64,000 bases of DNA, taken from NCBI GenBank assembly GCA_036873755.1, contig JAVTVY010037159.1:62001-126000 (forward strand), in the 5' to 3' direction. Each line of letters begins with the position of its first letter. The stretch's first letter is position 1. Source of the DNA: Hanleya hanleyi (lineage: Eukaryota > Mollusca > Polyplacophora > Lepidopleurida > Hanleyidae). Position numbers and translations under genes: made by a program. The notes below the pieces were generated by a model that saw only the letters and a program-made list of their open reading frames with translations, was not told the DNA's origin and did not search any database. Below are positions 44,229 to 55,400 of this stretch, piece by piece.

Positions 44229-45035
44229 ATGAGGAAGGTCCGAGAATGGATCAAGAAGATGAAGCAACAGATTACTGATCTGCGTATTGTCGCCGAAAAA
44301 GAGAAGACCTGTAACACAAGTCTTAATTGTATCGAGCTGACGGCATGTATTTGTGCCATCATTGGCGCGATATTTTCTATTGCTGTATTTTTCTCTCCTG
44401 TCTCATCCCGCAAAGGCACCATAAAGATTCTTGATTACATTGGCATTATATCGGCTATCCTCAGTACCTTATTGCAGATAGTCCATTGTGCGTGTATGAA
44501 ATGCTCAAAGAATCGTGGAGAAAATGAGATAAACTCTGTCATAAATACAGTGAACGATTTATTAGAAGCATCAAATGGAAATCGAGACATTATTGTCCGC
44601 TATTCTGAAACGAAAACAGCAATGGACGAATTGCGAAGTGAACAGGACAGGGGATGCCTTTGCCGATGCACGCCTGTATGTGCGTTTCACTGTGGTTGTA
44701 TAATGATCGGTTTAAAGGTAGGACAAATCGTGGATAATTCGTTTATGTTCTATAAACCGCATGCTGAGTGGGCATTGGCTGTAACGTTTGTACTTCTACT
44801 GTTTCACCTGTGTTCACTGATCAAGACATGGATACAGATCTGTCGGGAAAAGTGTTGCAAAACCTGTTGTGACAAGTGTTGCAACACTTGTTGTCATAGG
44901 TTTGGTGAAAACTGCTGTAAAAAATGTTGTAACCAAAGCAATGTGGCTGAATTGATCTTAGGGGTCGCTGGTGTTTGCGAAAAGAATCTGATCATGTTGA
45001 CAGAATACGTTTCAAATGCAGAATCTACAGTATAA
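44229..45035 (+). CDS. Membrane protein with C-terminal cysteine-pair cluster
   Basis: A 268-residue frame starting at the first ATG after a good splice acceptor; the open frame extends further upstream but only without an ATG start and through the probable intron. The N-terminus is a charged helix (MRKVREWIKKMKQQITDLRI). Hydrophobic segments are about residues 35-57, 66-87, a moderately hydrophobic stretch after CAFHCGC and 181-200 (EWALAVTFVLLLFHLCSLI). Directly after the last one comes a cluster of Cys pairs: REKCCKTCCDKCCNTCC and NCCKKCC. Such a juxtamembrane cluster could be S-acylated or bind metal. The layout of an amphipathic helix followed by a hydrophobic hairpin recalls apolipoprotein-L-like proteins, but no diagnostic motif was seen, so function is unassigned. 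It is the longest frame in the window and is not in any repeat. Confidence 0.55.
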   Translation: MRKVREWIKKMKQQITDLRIVAEKEKTCNTSLNCIELTACICAIIGAIFSIAVFFSPVSSRKGTIKILDYIGIISAILSTLLQIVHCACMKCSKNRGENEINSVINTVNDLLEASNGNRDIIVRYSETKTAMDELRSEQDRGCLCRCTPVCAFHCGCIMIGLKVGQIVDNSFMFYKPHAEWALAVTFVLLLFHLCSLIKTWIQICREKCCKTCCDKCCNTCCHRFGENCCKKCCNQSNVAELILGVAGVCEKNLIMLTEYVSNAESTV

Positions 45036-45301
45036 TTAAATGATATATCGTCTTGGATCATGCATTTACATTTGTGGACATTCGTTTCAAGCACCCATAC
45101 AACCACTTGCGGGTTTTTTTGTCAGCAATCACGTATGTGCCTCAACCGAGGACTAACTGGTGCTGTTATCCATCAAACATTCCTTAGAACTGGTGTCACA
45201 GGACCATACTCACCTTTTGCAACATCGCAGCCTCTGTCAGTGTGAAAATGAGGATGGCGGTCAAGTTTGTGGATATATTTCTCCGATTGTGCATTAGAAG
45301 A

Positions 45302-45307
45302 AATAAA
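45302..45307 (+). promoter_or_regulatory. candidate polyadenylation signal
   Basis: AATAAA, 267 bp after the stop codon at 45033-45035, at a reasonable place for the 3' end of the gene above. Confidence 0.45.
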
Positions 45308-45547
45308 ATTATACATGTAGCACGAGGTTATGTAGAAAACATAAAGAACTATGCAAGTATACCTAAAGATTTATCAAGCATGCTGTTTTTTGTCTGTTTC
45401 ATTAAAACGTGACGATACAGTGAAACCGAAATAGCAGGTGTCCACTATTGTGGACATTGGGGCCATATGCTTTGTAGCAAGTGTCTATCATTGTGGACGC
45501 TGCGATCATACACTATAATTTCGACACTATAATTAGAGAGCATTTCC
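45308..45547. other. short local repeats, nothing recognised
   Basis: Contains a GTCCAC/GTGGAC hairpin (45440-45455) and a duplicated GAGAGCATTTCCATCA word (45535-45582) at the start of the E unit. Confidence 0.4.
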
Positions 45548-45824
45548 ATCAGTACTATAATTGGAGAGCATTTCCATCATAGCTCTGTAGATTTGTATCT
45601 AATAGCGCTTATGCCGGTGCTAGGGCTGTGTGGTCATGTCATTCAAGCTGCTACATGAACAGGTACAATAAAAGCGTACCTGAGATACAACACATGTCAC
45701 GAATCGTTAGATTGTTGGTATGTACCTTAGAATAGGTTGACCAGAAGACTATACTGTGAAGTCATTTGGCTCTCTCAGTATGTCGGCACCTCTTCCCACT
45801 TCTCTTGTATGCGTTGTAATTCTG
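45548..45824 (+). mobile_element. Family E repeat
   Basis: Full E unit from AGCATTTCCATCATAGCTCT through the core (ATCTAATAGCGCTTATGCCG), CACGAATCGTTAGATTGTTG and CAGTATGTCGGCACCTCTTC to the terminus TGCGTTGTAAT. It lies 500 bp downstream of the gene's stop codon. Confidence 0.85.
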
Positions 45825-47656
45825 TACTACATTATGTACATTGAGGCTTTTTTATTGTGTTAATGAAAGTTTCGTGGTGTGATGCTGTTATGATGCTGTT
45901 GATTAAGTACCAAAGAATTTGCATCGATGCTGCACACATGATATGCATTTCTACTTCATCTAGATATCTGAAAATTAAGTCACCATGTCCCAATGTCCAC
46001 AAACGTGGGAAAACTTGGGAGACCAGACGGGGGGGGGGGGGGGGGGGAAGCGTTCAAATTTGGCGTGATGAATGTCGTTAATTGTGACCGCAAACACAAG
46101 CTCAGAAGACATAAAGACTTTTTTTATTGTGTCGATTTGGTCCTGGAACTATTAAAGTCAGAAACGATATTATTAGCAATATGCAATACTCAATCAGTAA
46201 TATTCCATAAATTAATGAAATAGCAGTAAAACGGCTTGCTTTTCCCGGCATCAACGGTCGATTTTCAGGTATAAAAGGAGAATATATCTCAAGAAATAAT
46301 AGACTTTCTTCTATGCCATTTGAGTCTCACAATGCTGCACAGACTAAACACAATAATCCGCTTGCCAGTTCTGTGATGCTTGTGCACTAGCGGACACAGA
46401 GGGTGTCGCACAGACCGGACAAGTGAGTGTCAGCGGGCATATGCATAACATCGTTTTACAGAAAACAACGCAGAAAATGAATACAAATGAGTGGGAGGAA
46501 GGGGGAGGGGTTTGTCGGCGGTGAAAGACATCAAATATAATTGTCAACCACCATACCGCGTATTGGTTCACAGTTACGCACCAAGTTTTCTGTACGTATT
46601 TCCAGCCATTTCTAATAATTGGCACATTTGTGAATTTTCTATCACATCTTAGTTTACTCGTGCGGTCTGTCCCTCCGCCTTTCTCCTATTTATTTGAGTG
46701 CTCATGCACAACGATTGCGGAATTGACAAATGGACTGTTCGTCTTGTGTTCGGATGGATTTATGTGCTGGCTGCAATTGAGTGTCCCATACGTGTGCAAT
46801 GATGTAAACGTTCAATATACAGGATGTTAAGGGGCGACAAGAGGCTTGATTCGCGAGAAAGCAGGTGTCTGTATGGTATGGACGACCTCCGGGGGAGATA
46901 AAAATGTCACAATAATGTTCATTGATGTAAAGTTCCAGATGGTTATGGTGTGGAGATTGAAGCTCAGGGACCTTGGGGGAGGGGGATTCAACCAGTCGAG
47001 GTAGAACAATCGTTTTGAGGTCATCAGGTAAGAGTGGCCTTATCGGAATGGACTCAGATTCTGGTCCAGTTGTGCTTTGTTTTCAGCAATTTCTGAAATA
47101 AACGAAACAGGATTGTATAGAAGCGTCTAGGCGTCATGGGGAGAAACATTATGCTCATTGCACAGGTGAGTGAGTGAGTGGGTGAGTGTGCATTCCGCCA
47201 CTAAGTCAGTTCCTCCTTACTTGCTTCTGGATACAAATTTCTCACAAGCCTTTCGGATCTACAGGGAAAATTTACCAATCTACTCGTGTTCCTTTGATTG
47301 CAAACGCCGTCTAATTGTATGTGGAGATTCCATGCCATTATAGCGTTTCTCTAACAGTTTGACAACACAACTTTGGACATTTTTTAAATGAAATAATATT
47401 GTTCTCTGATCTTCACCTTATATAATACGTACACCATCTGTTAGTAATCTAGGAGATTTCTCCTTATTCTACTCTCTATTATTGGCCTTCAATTCAAATT
47501 TGACCGTAGAAGACAGTCCGTCCTCTTCTCTTCCAGACAACATTATGGCCTTCGGAATCCAAGGATAGTGGCTATGACTGTATTCTAGAGATAGCTGGGC
47601 GAGTGTACGCTATGACCACCGTTTCTGTCATCACTGTTCGGGGCTGACGGTCTATT
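45825..47656. other. no recognised gene; G19 tract and GTGA microsatellite
   Basis: A run of 19 G at 46029-46047 and a GTGA repeat at 47164-47190 are the only clear features. Several short frames have no recognised similarity. Confidence 0.45.
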
Positions 47657-48139
47657 TCACTCTGAACTAACTACATGTACGCCTAACGCATCACTTTTCA
47701 AAGCCGAGTGTTCAGAAGCAGCCTCACCACAGGGCTGTGATTGCTGGGATATATGTTCATATACTTCATCAGCGCCTTCTCTAATGGACGACGGCTGGAT
47801 TATGAATGACGGACTAGGCGCTTGTAATTCATCCATCTGTTCGAGGCAATCTAATAACTTAGTCCAAAAAGTATCAATCCCCCGCTGGCTCCCCTTTGTA
47901 TATGACAATATTTTTGCGTCAAAATGACTGTCCACCACAGCCATGATATACTCAGGACTGCCAAACATGTCTATCCCAGTTATCTGCGCCCTCTGCATTA
48001 AACCAACTACATGCCTGGTACTACACCCAGTCACCTGCGTAAACTGTCTAAAACCCAACGGTCGACTGGCTCTCTGTAAAGCCAAACGTCTTCCAATTTG
48101 GATGATGTAAGCTTCACAGTTAAACTCAAAACTATTCAA
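47657..48139 (-). CDS. Open frame of unknown function (candidate exon)
   Basis: A 160-codon frame with no ATG at its start, so if coding it would be an internal exon; a possible acceptor (TTGAATAG) lies at its upstream edge. The protein has no recognised domain. Residues from about 104 to 119 (LQAPSPSFIIQPSSIR) are encoded by the antisense of a 49-bp family C 3' tail, inserted without breaking the frame. The last third (EGADEVYEHISQQSQPCGEA) is hydrophilic. The part from 48047 onward is included in the tandem duplication. It may be real or a chance frame. Confidence 0.3.
   Translation of the reverse strand: MNSFEFNCEAYIIQIGRRLALQRASRPLGFRQFTQVTGCSTRHVVGLMQRAQITGIDMFGSPEYIMAVVDSHFDAKILSYTKGSQRGIDTFWTKLLDCLEQMDELQAPSPSFIIQPSSIREGADEVYEHISQQSQPCGEAASEHSALKSDALGVHVVSSE
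47780..47828 (+). mobile_element. 49-bp family C 3' tail
   Basis: CTAATGGACGACGGCTGGAT then GAATGACGGACTAGGCGCTT and GTAAT match the last 49 bp of family C UTRs, including the exact terminus. This is an extreme 5' truncation, expected from target-primed reverse transcription. Confidence 0.8.
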
Positions 48140-49003
48140 AACTCAAAGAAACGCAATAAACATACCCAACAAACAATACAAATGAGTTCACGTTCCCGGA
48201 GACTGTCTTAGGTGACTGCAGTCTGGCAAAGCTTATAATTGACGGACAGCATGTGCCCTTCACCAGATCACTGAAAATAACTGTATTCACACTGCGTACT
48301 TCCCGGTTCAACACCAAACATGCTAGAAGAACTCACGCCCCACAGATGAACACACACAAAGAACGCGCACAATAGAATAGCATACAGCAAATTGAAATAC
48401 CACATAATCCTAACTCAAACAGCAATAAAATGAAAAATACAAAAATAACTTCGTTGAAAGTCTTGCAATTATTACAAGCCAAACAGTTGAGAGTGAATGG
48501 AGAAATTCAATTAACCGACAATCAGTTCGATTGTCCTGAAACCTGATGACGTAGGTACCATACATCCATGACAATAAAATCTCGCTTCTATCACATGATG
48601 CAATTCAAGCCCCCAACATCCATGACAATTAAATAGCTGGTGGAGATCACGTGATTAAGAGAGATATAATACGTCGTCAAGGTTTGGGAACATTAGCTTC
48701 AGAAGATGCAATCTCTTAACATTTACACACGCTTAAGCATGTAAAGGAAAACCAAAAGCTCGGTTCAAAATTCAAGAAATTTTATCTGACGTCGGTTGTC
48801 AGGTTTTAACATGAATACATTAGCTCAACGCGAGCTATCTTACGGACAAAACGATGAAAACATGGCATAATAAGGACAACAATTGGATGAAAAATACGAG
48901 TAAAACGATATCACAATGTCTAAAATAATTGTGTACATGAGGTGGACTATATACCAAGTTATAATTAAGATTTTACATTAATAAACGCCTTTTAAAATGA
49001 GTA

Positions 49004-49960
49004 CATGTAAGAACGAGATTAGAAATGATAAACAATGATGATCAACTTACAAGCAGTTAAGAATATTGTTACGTCATAAACGATAATAGAAAAAACAGAA
49101 AACTTTTGTGAAGTCAAGGTTTAACAATCAAATATTTATTTACAATACTAAAATCATACACAAATTAAGTAAGGTTAATACAACAAACAAACGTCAAATA
49201 TAGTCTTACTGTTCAACCGGTGTATACTTCACAGTCCGTTTTGACGTGCAAAGTTCTATACAGTCCGTCCCGCACAAATCGCTGTTTTGTATTTTGATAT
49301 TTGACCACTGCTCAGTTGTTGTCCAGTTTCCGACAGTTCAATCACGTAGATTACAACGGAACCAAAAGTCAATTCACAAGAGTATACAATCCGTATTGTA
49401 AGTATAACGCACCCACATACAGCCAGTCCGAATTCCCTCTTCGATCACTGAATGTTGGGCTATATATACTCTATGAGGTATTTGAGATAATTTTACAAAT
49501 CACGAAGTTTCCAGTACACATAGCTTTGACCCATGATCTGGCCCAGATACAATCCACAACAGCTTCGAGAAAACTCCATGATTATAAGCACATAATAGAA
49601 TGTAAACAAGCTTACGTAGCTCTGTTATTCGAGAAATATCCACAGTGTCTAATAATAATACCATGACAATATATATCTGATGATACAATTACAATCTAGA
49701 ACTTGTAAGAACAAGACTAGAAACGATAAAAACTTGTGTATACATGTAATTAAAAACTTACACATAATATAAAAATTTAAAACTAGTACCATGTAAAACG
49801 AGACTAGAATCGATAAACACCTGTGTACGATTAAGAACTTACAAGCAGATAAGAATTTATATCAGGTCAGAGACAATTTAAAGTTAATACTTGTCAGAAT
49901 TATACTGGAAACGACAAACCCTTGTGCACTCATAATTAAGAGGCAGAACTCAGTTGCTAT
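49004..49960. repeat. Degenerate minisatellite words
   Basis: Phrases such as ACGAGACTAGAATCGATAAA, TAAGAACTTACAAGCAGATA and CTTGTGTA recur at about 49010, 49700, 49795 and 49900, in units of about 90-100 bp separated by unique sequence. The 121-codon frame at 49301-49666 begins without ATG and has no recognised similarity. Confidence 0.5.
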
Positions 49961-50230
49961 AAATCTAAGTCTACTTCAGGAGGGAAGTTTTGATTTGTGG
50001 AATAAATCATCATATCTGCTTTCCCAATTGTAGTGTTCTATACTGAAATTTTTCCATTTTTATATTACACTGTTCACTGCAAAGGACAATAATTAAAATT
50101 CGAACGAATAAAACATATGCAAATGAGAAACTTAATACTGGTAGATAGCATGTGAATAAGCCTGGCAAGAACATTATGTTGGAGTCAAACTTAAGGAATG
50201 AAAATCAACGCCGAACCACTGTGCACTGTT

Positions 50231-50700
50231 TTAGCATCTAATTATCTCTGCTTTGACATTCAGTTGATCACACATATCATTGGCTTTTTCCAACATTTGT
50301 GACTTGAAATGAGCCTGCATGCCATTTATAACCAAAAAAAACAAAACAATCAAAATCTCATTGTCGTCTTCGATATCTTTTACCACAATATTGACATTCT
50401 TATGGGACCGTGAGATAGTATTATCGTGAGCATAATCACATAGATTTTTAAACAAAGCTAAAAATAGCATTTAGAAAGATGTTGAATAAAAGAGGGCCTA
50501 AGATAGACCCTGACGTACTCCCTTAATAACCCGTAACCATTGACTGCAAGTATACTGTCAAGTTTAACACATTGTTTACTCATATGAAAGCAGGAGACCT
50601 CAGATAAGATAAGTTGAGATCTGCCCTCAAATGCTTTAGATAAGTCCATAATTACAGCACCAACATAATGCTCCTCTTCTGCTGCCATACTTCGACTAGC
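50231..50700 (-). mobile_element. LINE RT relic (CR1/Jockey-like) in duplication copy 1
   Basis: On the minus strand: EEHYVGAVIMDLSKAFEG, then with a frameshift GVRQGSILGPLLFNIFLN and, further, LCDYAHDNTISRSHKN where YADD has become YAHD, followed by INGMQAHFKSQMLEKANDMC. These are the M-D-L-S-K-A-F, G-S-I-L-G-P-L-L-F and Y-A-D-D blocks of CR1/Jockey RTs. Inactive. Confidence 0.8.
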
Positions 50701-50737
50701 TTAAGAAGGGTGGGCTGACATACCAAAACAACCCTGA

Positions 50738-51145
50738 ATTACAAGCGTCTGGTCCGTCATTCATAATTCAGCCGTCGTCCATTAAAGAATATCCGCGTCC
50801 ATAACCAAAGACCTATTCCATATAACAGTATTAGCAACAAATTCAATCAGACAATCATAGTAAACATAAAGATAGGCTAGTTTTCTGCAAGAGAGGAGCG
50901 GTCATCAGTTTTCAATGATGCCGGCAATTAAGACATCATGATGTTCCACAAATATCAAATCCGTATCGCTAATCAGTATTCTTAATCCATAATGTTCGTT
51001 GTAAAGTCGACATCTAGAGAATGATGTATCTCATTCACGCTTTGATTGTGACTGCTCATATGAGCACCATGAGGTTCTTGAGGTGCATGGGTTCATACGG
51101 CCCCGGGGTTAAGCGGAATTAGACACAAGTTGCGAAACGTAAAGC
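50738..51145 (-). mobile_element. Family C 3' tail in duplication copy 1
   Basis: Begins on the plus strand at the terminus ATTACAAGCGTCTGG and runs through the reverse UTR to the RT tail GCGAAACGTAA. The core here reads GGCCCCGGGGTTAAGCGGAA, lacking the CTAG of other copies. Confidence 0.85.
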
Positions 51146-53910
51146 CGATAAAAAGTTATGAAAGATAGTTTGAAAATGATAACTAAGTTGTGTTGAGAGA
51201 ACTATGTACAAATATCTTAGATACAGATAGAAGAACATTTACAGGTCTAAAATCTGTTTTAACTCTCACGATCTGTTGAAAACATCACACAGAGATCCTG
51301 AGAACTGTGAAACAGCGGATCTCGCTTTGACGAGTTTATGTGGGACCGAGTGGACACCAGCAGATCTGTTGACCTTAATATTGTTAATAAGGGGCATTTT
51401 CAGCAATAAACTATATACCAGGGTGATCATGAGCTACCCGTATAATTGTTTTCAGCAATATTTAATTGGGTAAAATAAACAGTCTATATTATCTTCGCAG
51501 AATATACATTCACAGCGCACAGATTGAGGGAGGAGTTCAATTCTGTAACGTTTTTAGTCATATTTTCATTCACTAGCTTCATAAATTTTTTTGTAACCCA
51601 TTACATCATCCGATTTTCAAACTTTCCTCTATTTTAATATTCCATTATTTCCAGGACCATAATATAGAAAGTCCGCGAATTCATAAAAGTTCATTTCAAA
51701 ATTAGAATGATCAAAATTTCGTTAATTCTAAAACCCAACGGTCGACTGGCTCTCTGTAAAGCCAAACGTCTTCCAATTTGGATGATGTAAGCTTCACAGT
51801 TAAACTCAAAACTATTCAAAACTCAAAGAAACGCAATAAACATACCCAACAAACAATACAAATGAGTTCACGTTCCCGGAGACTGTCTTAGGTGACTGCA
51901 GTCTGGCAAAGCTTATAATTGACGGACAGCATGTGCCCTTCACCAGATCACTGAAAATAACTGTATTCACACTGCGTACTTCCCGGTTCAACACCAAACA
52001 TGCTAGAAGAACTCACGCCCCACAGATGAACACACACAAAGAACGCGCACAATAGAATAGCATACAGCAAATTGAAATACCACATAATCCTAACTCAAAC
52101 AGCAATAAAATGAAAAATACAAAAATAACTTCGTTGAAAGTCTTGCAATTATTACAAGCCAAACAGTTGAGAGTGAATGGAGAAATTCAATTAACCGACA
52201 ATCAGTTCGATTGTCCTGAAACCTGATGACGTAGGTACCATACATCCATGACAATAAAATCTCGCTTCTATCACATGATGCAATTCAAGCCCCCAACATC
52301 CATGACAATTAAATAGCTGGTGGAGATCACGTGATTAAGAGAGATATAATACGTCGTCAAGGTTTGGGAACATTAGCTTCAGAAGATGCAATCTCTTAAC
52401 ATTTACACACGCTTAAGCATGTAAAGGAAAACCAAAAGCTCGGTTCAAAATTCAAGAAATTTTATCTGACGTCGGTTGTCAGGTTTTAACATGAATACAT
52501 TAGCTCAACGCGAGCTATCTTACGGACAAAACGATGAAAACATGGCATAATAAGGACAACAATTGGATGAAAAATACGAGTAAAACGATATCACAATGTC
52601 TAAAATAATTGTGTACATGAGGTGGACTATATACCAAGTTATAATTAAGATTTTACATTAATAAACGCCTTTTAAAATGAGTACATGTAAGAACGAGATT
52701 AGAAATGATAAACAATGATGATCAACTTACAAGCAGTTAAGAATATTGTTACGTCATAAACGATAATAGAAAAAACAGAAAACTTTTGTGAAGTCAAGGT
52801 TTAACAATCAAATATTTATTTACAATACTAAAATCATACACAAATTAAGTAAGGTTAATACAACAAACAAACGTCAAATATAGTCTTACTGTTCAACCGG
52901 TGTATACTTCACAGTCCGTTTTGACGTGCAAAGTTCTATACAGTCCGTCCCGCACAAATCGCTGTTTTGTATTTTGATATTTGACCACTGCTCAGTTGTT
53001 GTCCAGTTTCCGACAGTTCAATCACGTAGATTACAACGGAACCAAAAGTCAATTCACAAGAGTATACAATCCGTATTGTAAGTATAACGCACCCACATAC
53101 AGCCAGTCCGAATTCCCTCTTCGATCACTGAATGTTGGGCTATATATACTCTATGAGGTATTTGAGATAATTTTACAAATCACGAAGTTTCCAGTACACA
53201 TAGCTTTGACCCATGATCTGGCCCAGATACAATCCACAACAGCTTCGAGAAAACTCCATGATTATAAGCACATAATAGAATGTAAACAAGCTTACGTAGC
53301 TCTGTTATTCGAGAAATATCCACAGTGTCTAATAATAATACCATGACAATATATATCTGATGATACAATTACAATCTAGAACTTGTAAGAACAAGACTAG
53401 AAACGATAAAAACTTGTGTATACATGTAATTAAAAACTTACACATAATATAAAAATTTAAAACTAGTACCATGTAAAACGAGACTAGAATCGATAAACAC
53501 CTGTGTACGATTAAGAACTTACAAGCAGATAAGAATTTATATCAGGTCAGAGACAATTTAAAGTTAATACTTGTCAGAATTATACTGGAAACGACAAACC
53601 CTTGTGCACTCATAATTAAGAGGCAGAACTCAGTTGCTATAAATCTAAGTCTACTTCAGGAGGGAAGTTTTGATTTGTGGAATAAATCATCATATCTGCT
53701 TTCCCAATTGTAGTGTTCTATACTGAAATTTTTCCATTTTTATATTACACTGTTCACTGCAAAGGACAATAATTAAAATTCGAACGAATAAAACATATGC
53801 AAATGAGAAACTTAATACTGGTAGATAGCATGTGAATAAGCCTGGCAAGAACATTATGTTGGAGTCAAACTTAAGGAATGAAAATCAACGCCGAACCACT
53901 GTGCACTGTT

Positions 53911-54380
53911 TTAGCATCTAATTATCTCTGCTTTGACATTCAGTTGATCACACATATCATTGGCTTTTTCCAACATTTGTGACTTGAAATGAGCCTGCAT
54001 GCCATTTATAACCAAAAAAAACAAAACAATCAAAATCTCATTGTCGTCTTCGATATCTTTTACCACAATATTGACATTCTTATGGGACCGTGAGATAGTA
54101 TTATCGTGAGCATAATCACATAGATTTTTAAACAAAGCTAAAAATAGCATTTAGAAAGATGTTGAATAAAAGAGGGCCTAAGATAGACCCTGACGTACTC
54201 CCTTAATAACCCGTAACCATTGACTGCAAGTATACTGTCAAGTTTAACACATTGTTTACTCATATGAAAGCAGGAGACCTCAGATAAGATAAGTTGAGAT
54301 CTGCCCTCAAATGCTTTAGATAAGTCCATAATTACAGCACCAACATAATGCTCCTCTTCTGCTGCCATACTTCGACTAGC
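53911..54380 (-). mobile_element. LINE RT relic in duplication copy 2
   Basis: Identical to 50231-50700 as far as compared. Confidence 0.8.
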
Positions 54381-54417
54381 TTAAGAAGGGTGGGCTGACA
54401 TACCAAAACAACCCTGA

Positions 54418-54810
54418 ATTACAAGCGTCTGGTCCGTCATTCATAATTCAACCGTCGTCCATTAAAGAATATCCGCGTCCATAACCAAAGACCTATTCCA
54501 TATAACAGTATTAGCAACAAATTCAATAAGACAATCATAGTAAACATAAAGATAGGCTAGTTTTCTGCAAGAGAGGAGCGGTCATCAGTTTTCAATGATG
54601 CCGGCAATTAAGACATCATGATGTTCCACAAATATCAAATCCGTATCGCTAATCAGTATTCTTAATCCATAATGTTCGTTGTAAAGTCAACATCTAGAGA
54701 ATGATGTATCTCATTCACGCTTTGATTGTGACTGCTCATATGAGCACCATGAGGATCTTGAGGTGCCCCGGGGTTAAGCGGAATTAGACACAAGTTGCGA
54801 AACGTAAAGC
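54418..54810 (-). mobile_element. Family C 3' tail in duplication copy 2
   Basis: Same insertion as at 50738, now with several substitutions and a 15-bp deletion that removed the GCATGGGTTCATACG segment. Confidence 0.85.
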
Positions 54811-55400
54811 CGATAAAAAGTTATGAAAGATAGTTTGAAAATGATAGCTAAGTTGTGTTGAGAGAACTATGTACAAATATCTTAGATACAGATAGAAGAA
54901 CATTTATAGGTCTAAAATCTGTTTTAACTCTCACGATCTGTTGAAAACATCACACAGGAGATCCTGAGAACTGTAAAACAGCGGATCTCGCTTTGACGAG
55001 TTTATGTGGGACCGAGTGGACACCAGCAGATCTGTTGACCTTAATATTGTTAATAAGGGGCATTTTCAGCAATAAACTATATACCAAAGTGATCATGAGC
55101 TACCCGTATAATTGTTTTCAGCAATATTTAAATGGGTAAAATAAACAATATATATTATCTTCGCAGAATATACATTCACAGCGCACAGATTCAGGGAGGA
55201 GTTCAATCCTGTAACGTTTTTAGTCATATTTTCATTCACTAGCTTCATAAATTTTTTTGTAACCCATTACATCATCCCATTTTCAAACTTTCCTCTATTT
55301 TAATATTCCATTATTTCCAGGACCATAATATAGAAAGTCCGCGAATTCATAAAAGTTCATTTCAAAATTAGAATGATCAAAATTTCGTTAATTCTAAAAC

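Larger units (their letters stand above)
48047..51726. repeat. 3,680-bp tandem duplication, copy 1
   Basis: Repeated immediately at 51727. As far as I compared line by line, the first 2,724 bp (48047-50770) are identical in both copies. The last 956 bp differ at about 16 positions plus a 15-bp deletion and a 1-bp insertion in copy 2. The breakpoints share TCTAAAAC (48047-48054, 51727-51734, 55393-55400). Contents: unrecognised AT-rich DNA, degenerate minisatellites, a LINE RT relic and a family C tail. Confidence 0.9.
51727..55400. repeat. 3.67-kb tandem duplication, copy 2
   Basis: Second copy of 48047-51726, slightly shorter through a 15-bp deletion at about 54767 within the family C core. 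Its LINE relic and short frames up to 54450 are identical to copy 1. After 54451 it diverges by roughly 1.7 percent. Confidence 0.9.

Noticed and set aside
49301..49666. 121-codon frame (also at 52981-53346)
   Set aside because: It starts with TTG, lacks any ATG near the start and lies in AT-rich duplicated DNA with minisatellite words; no similarity recognised.
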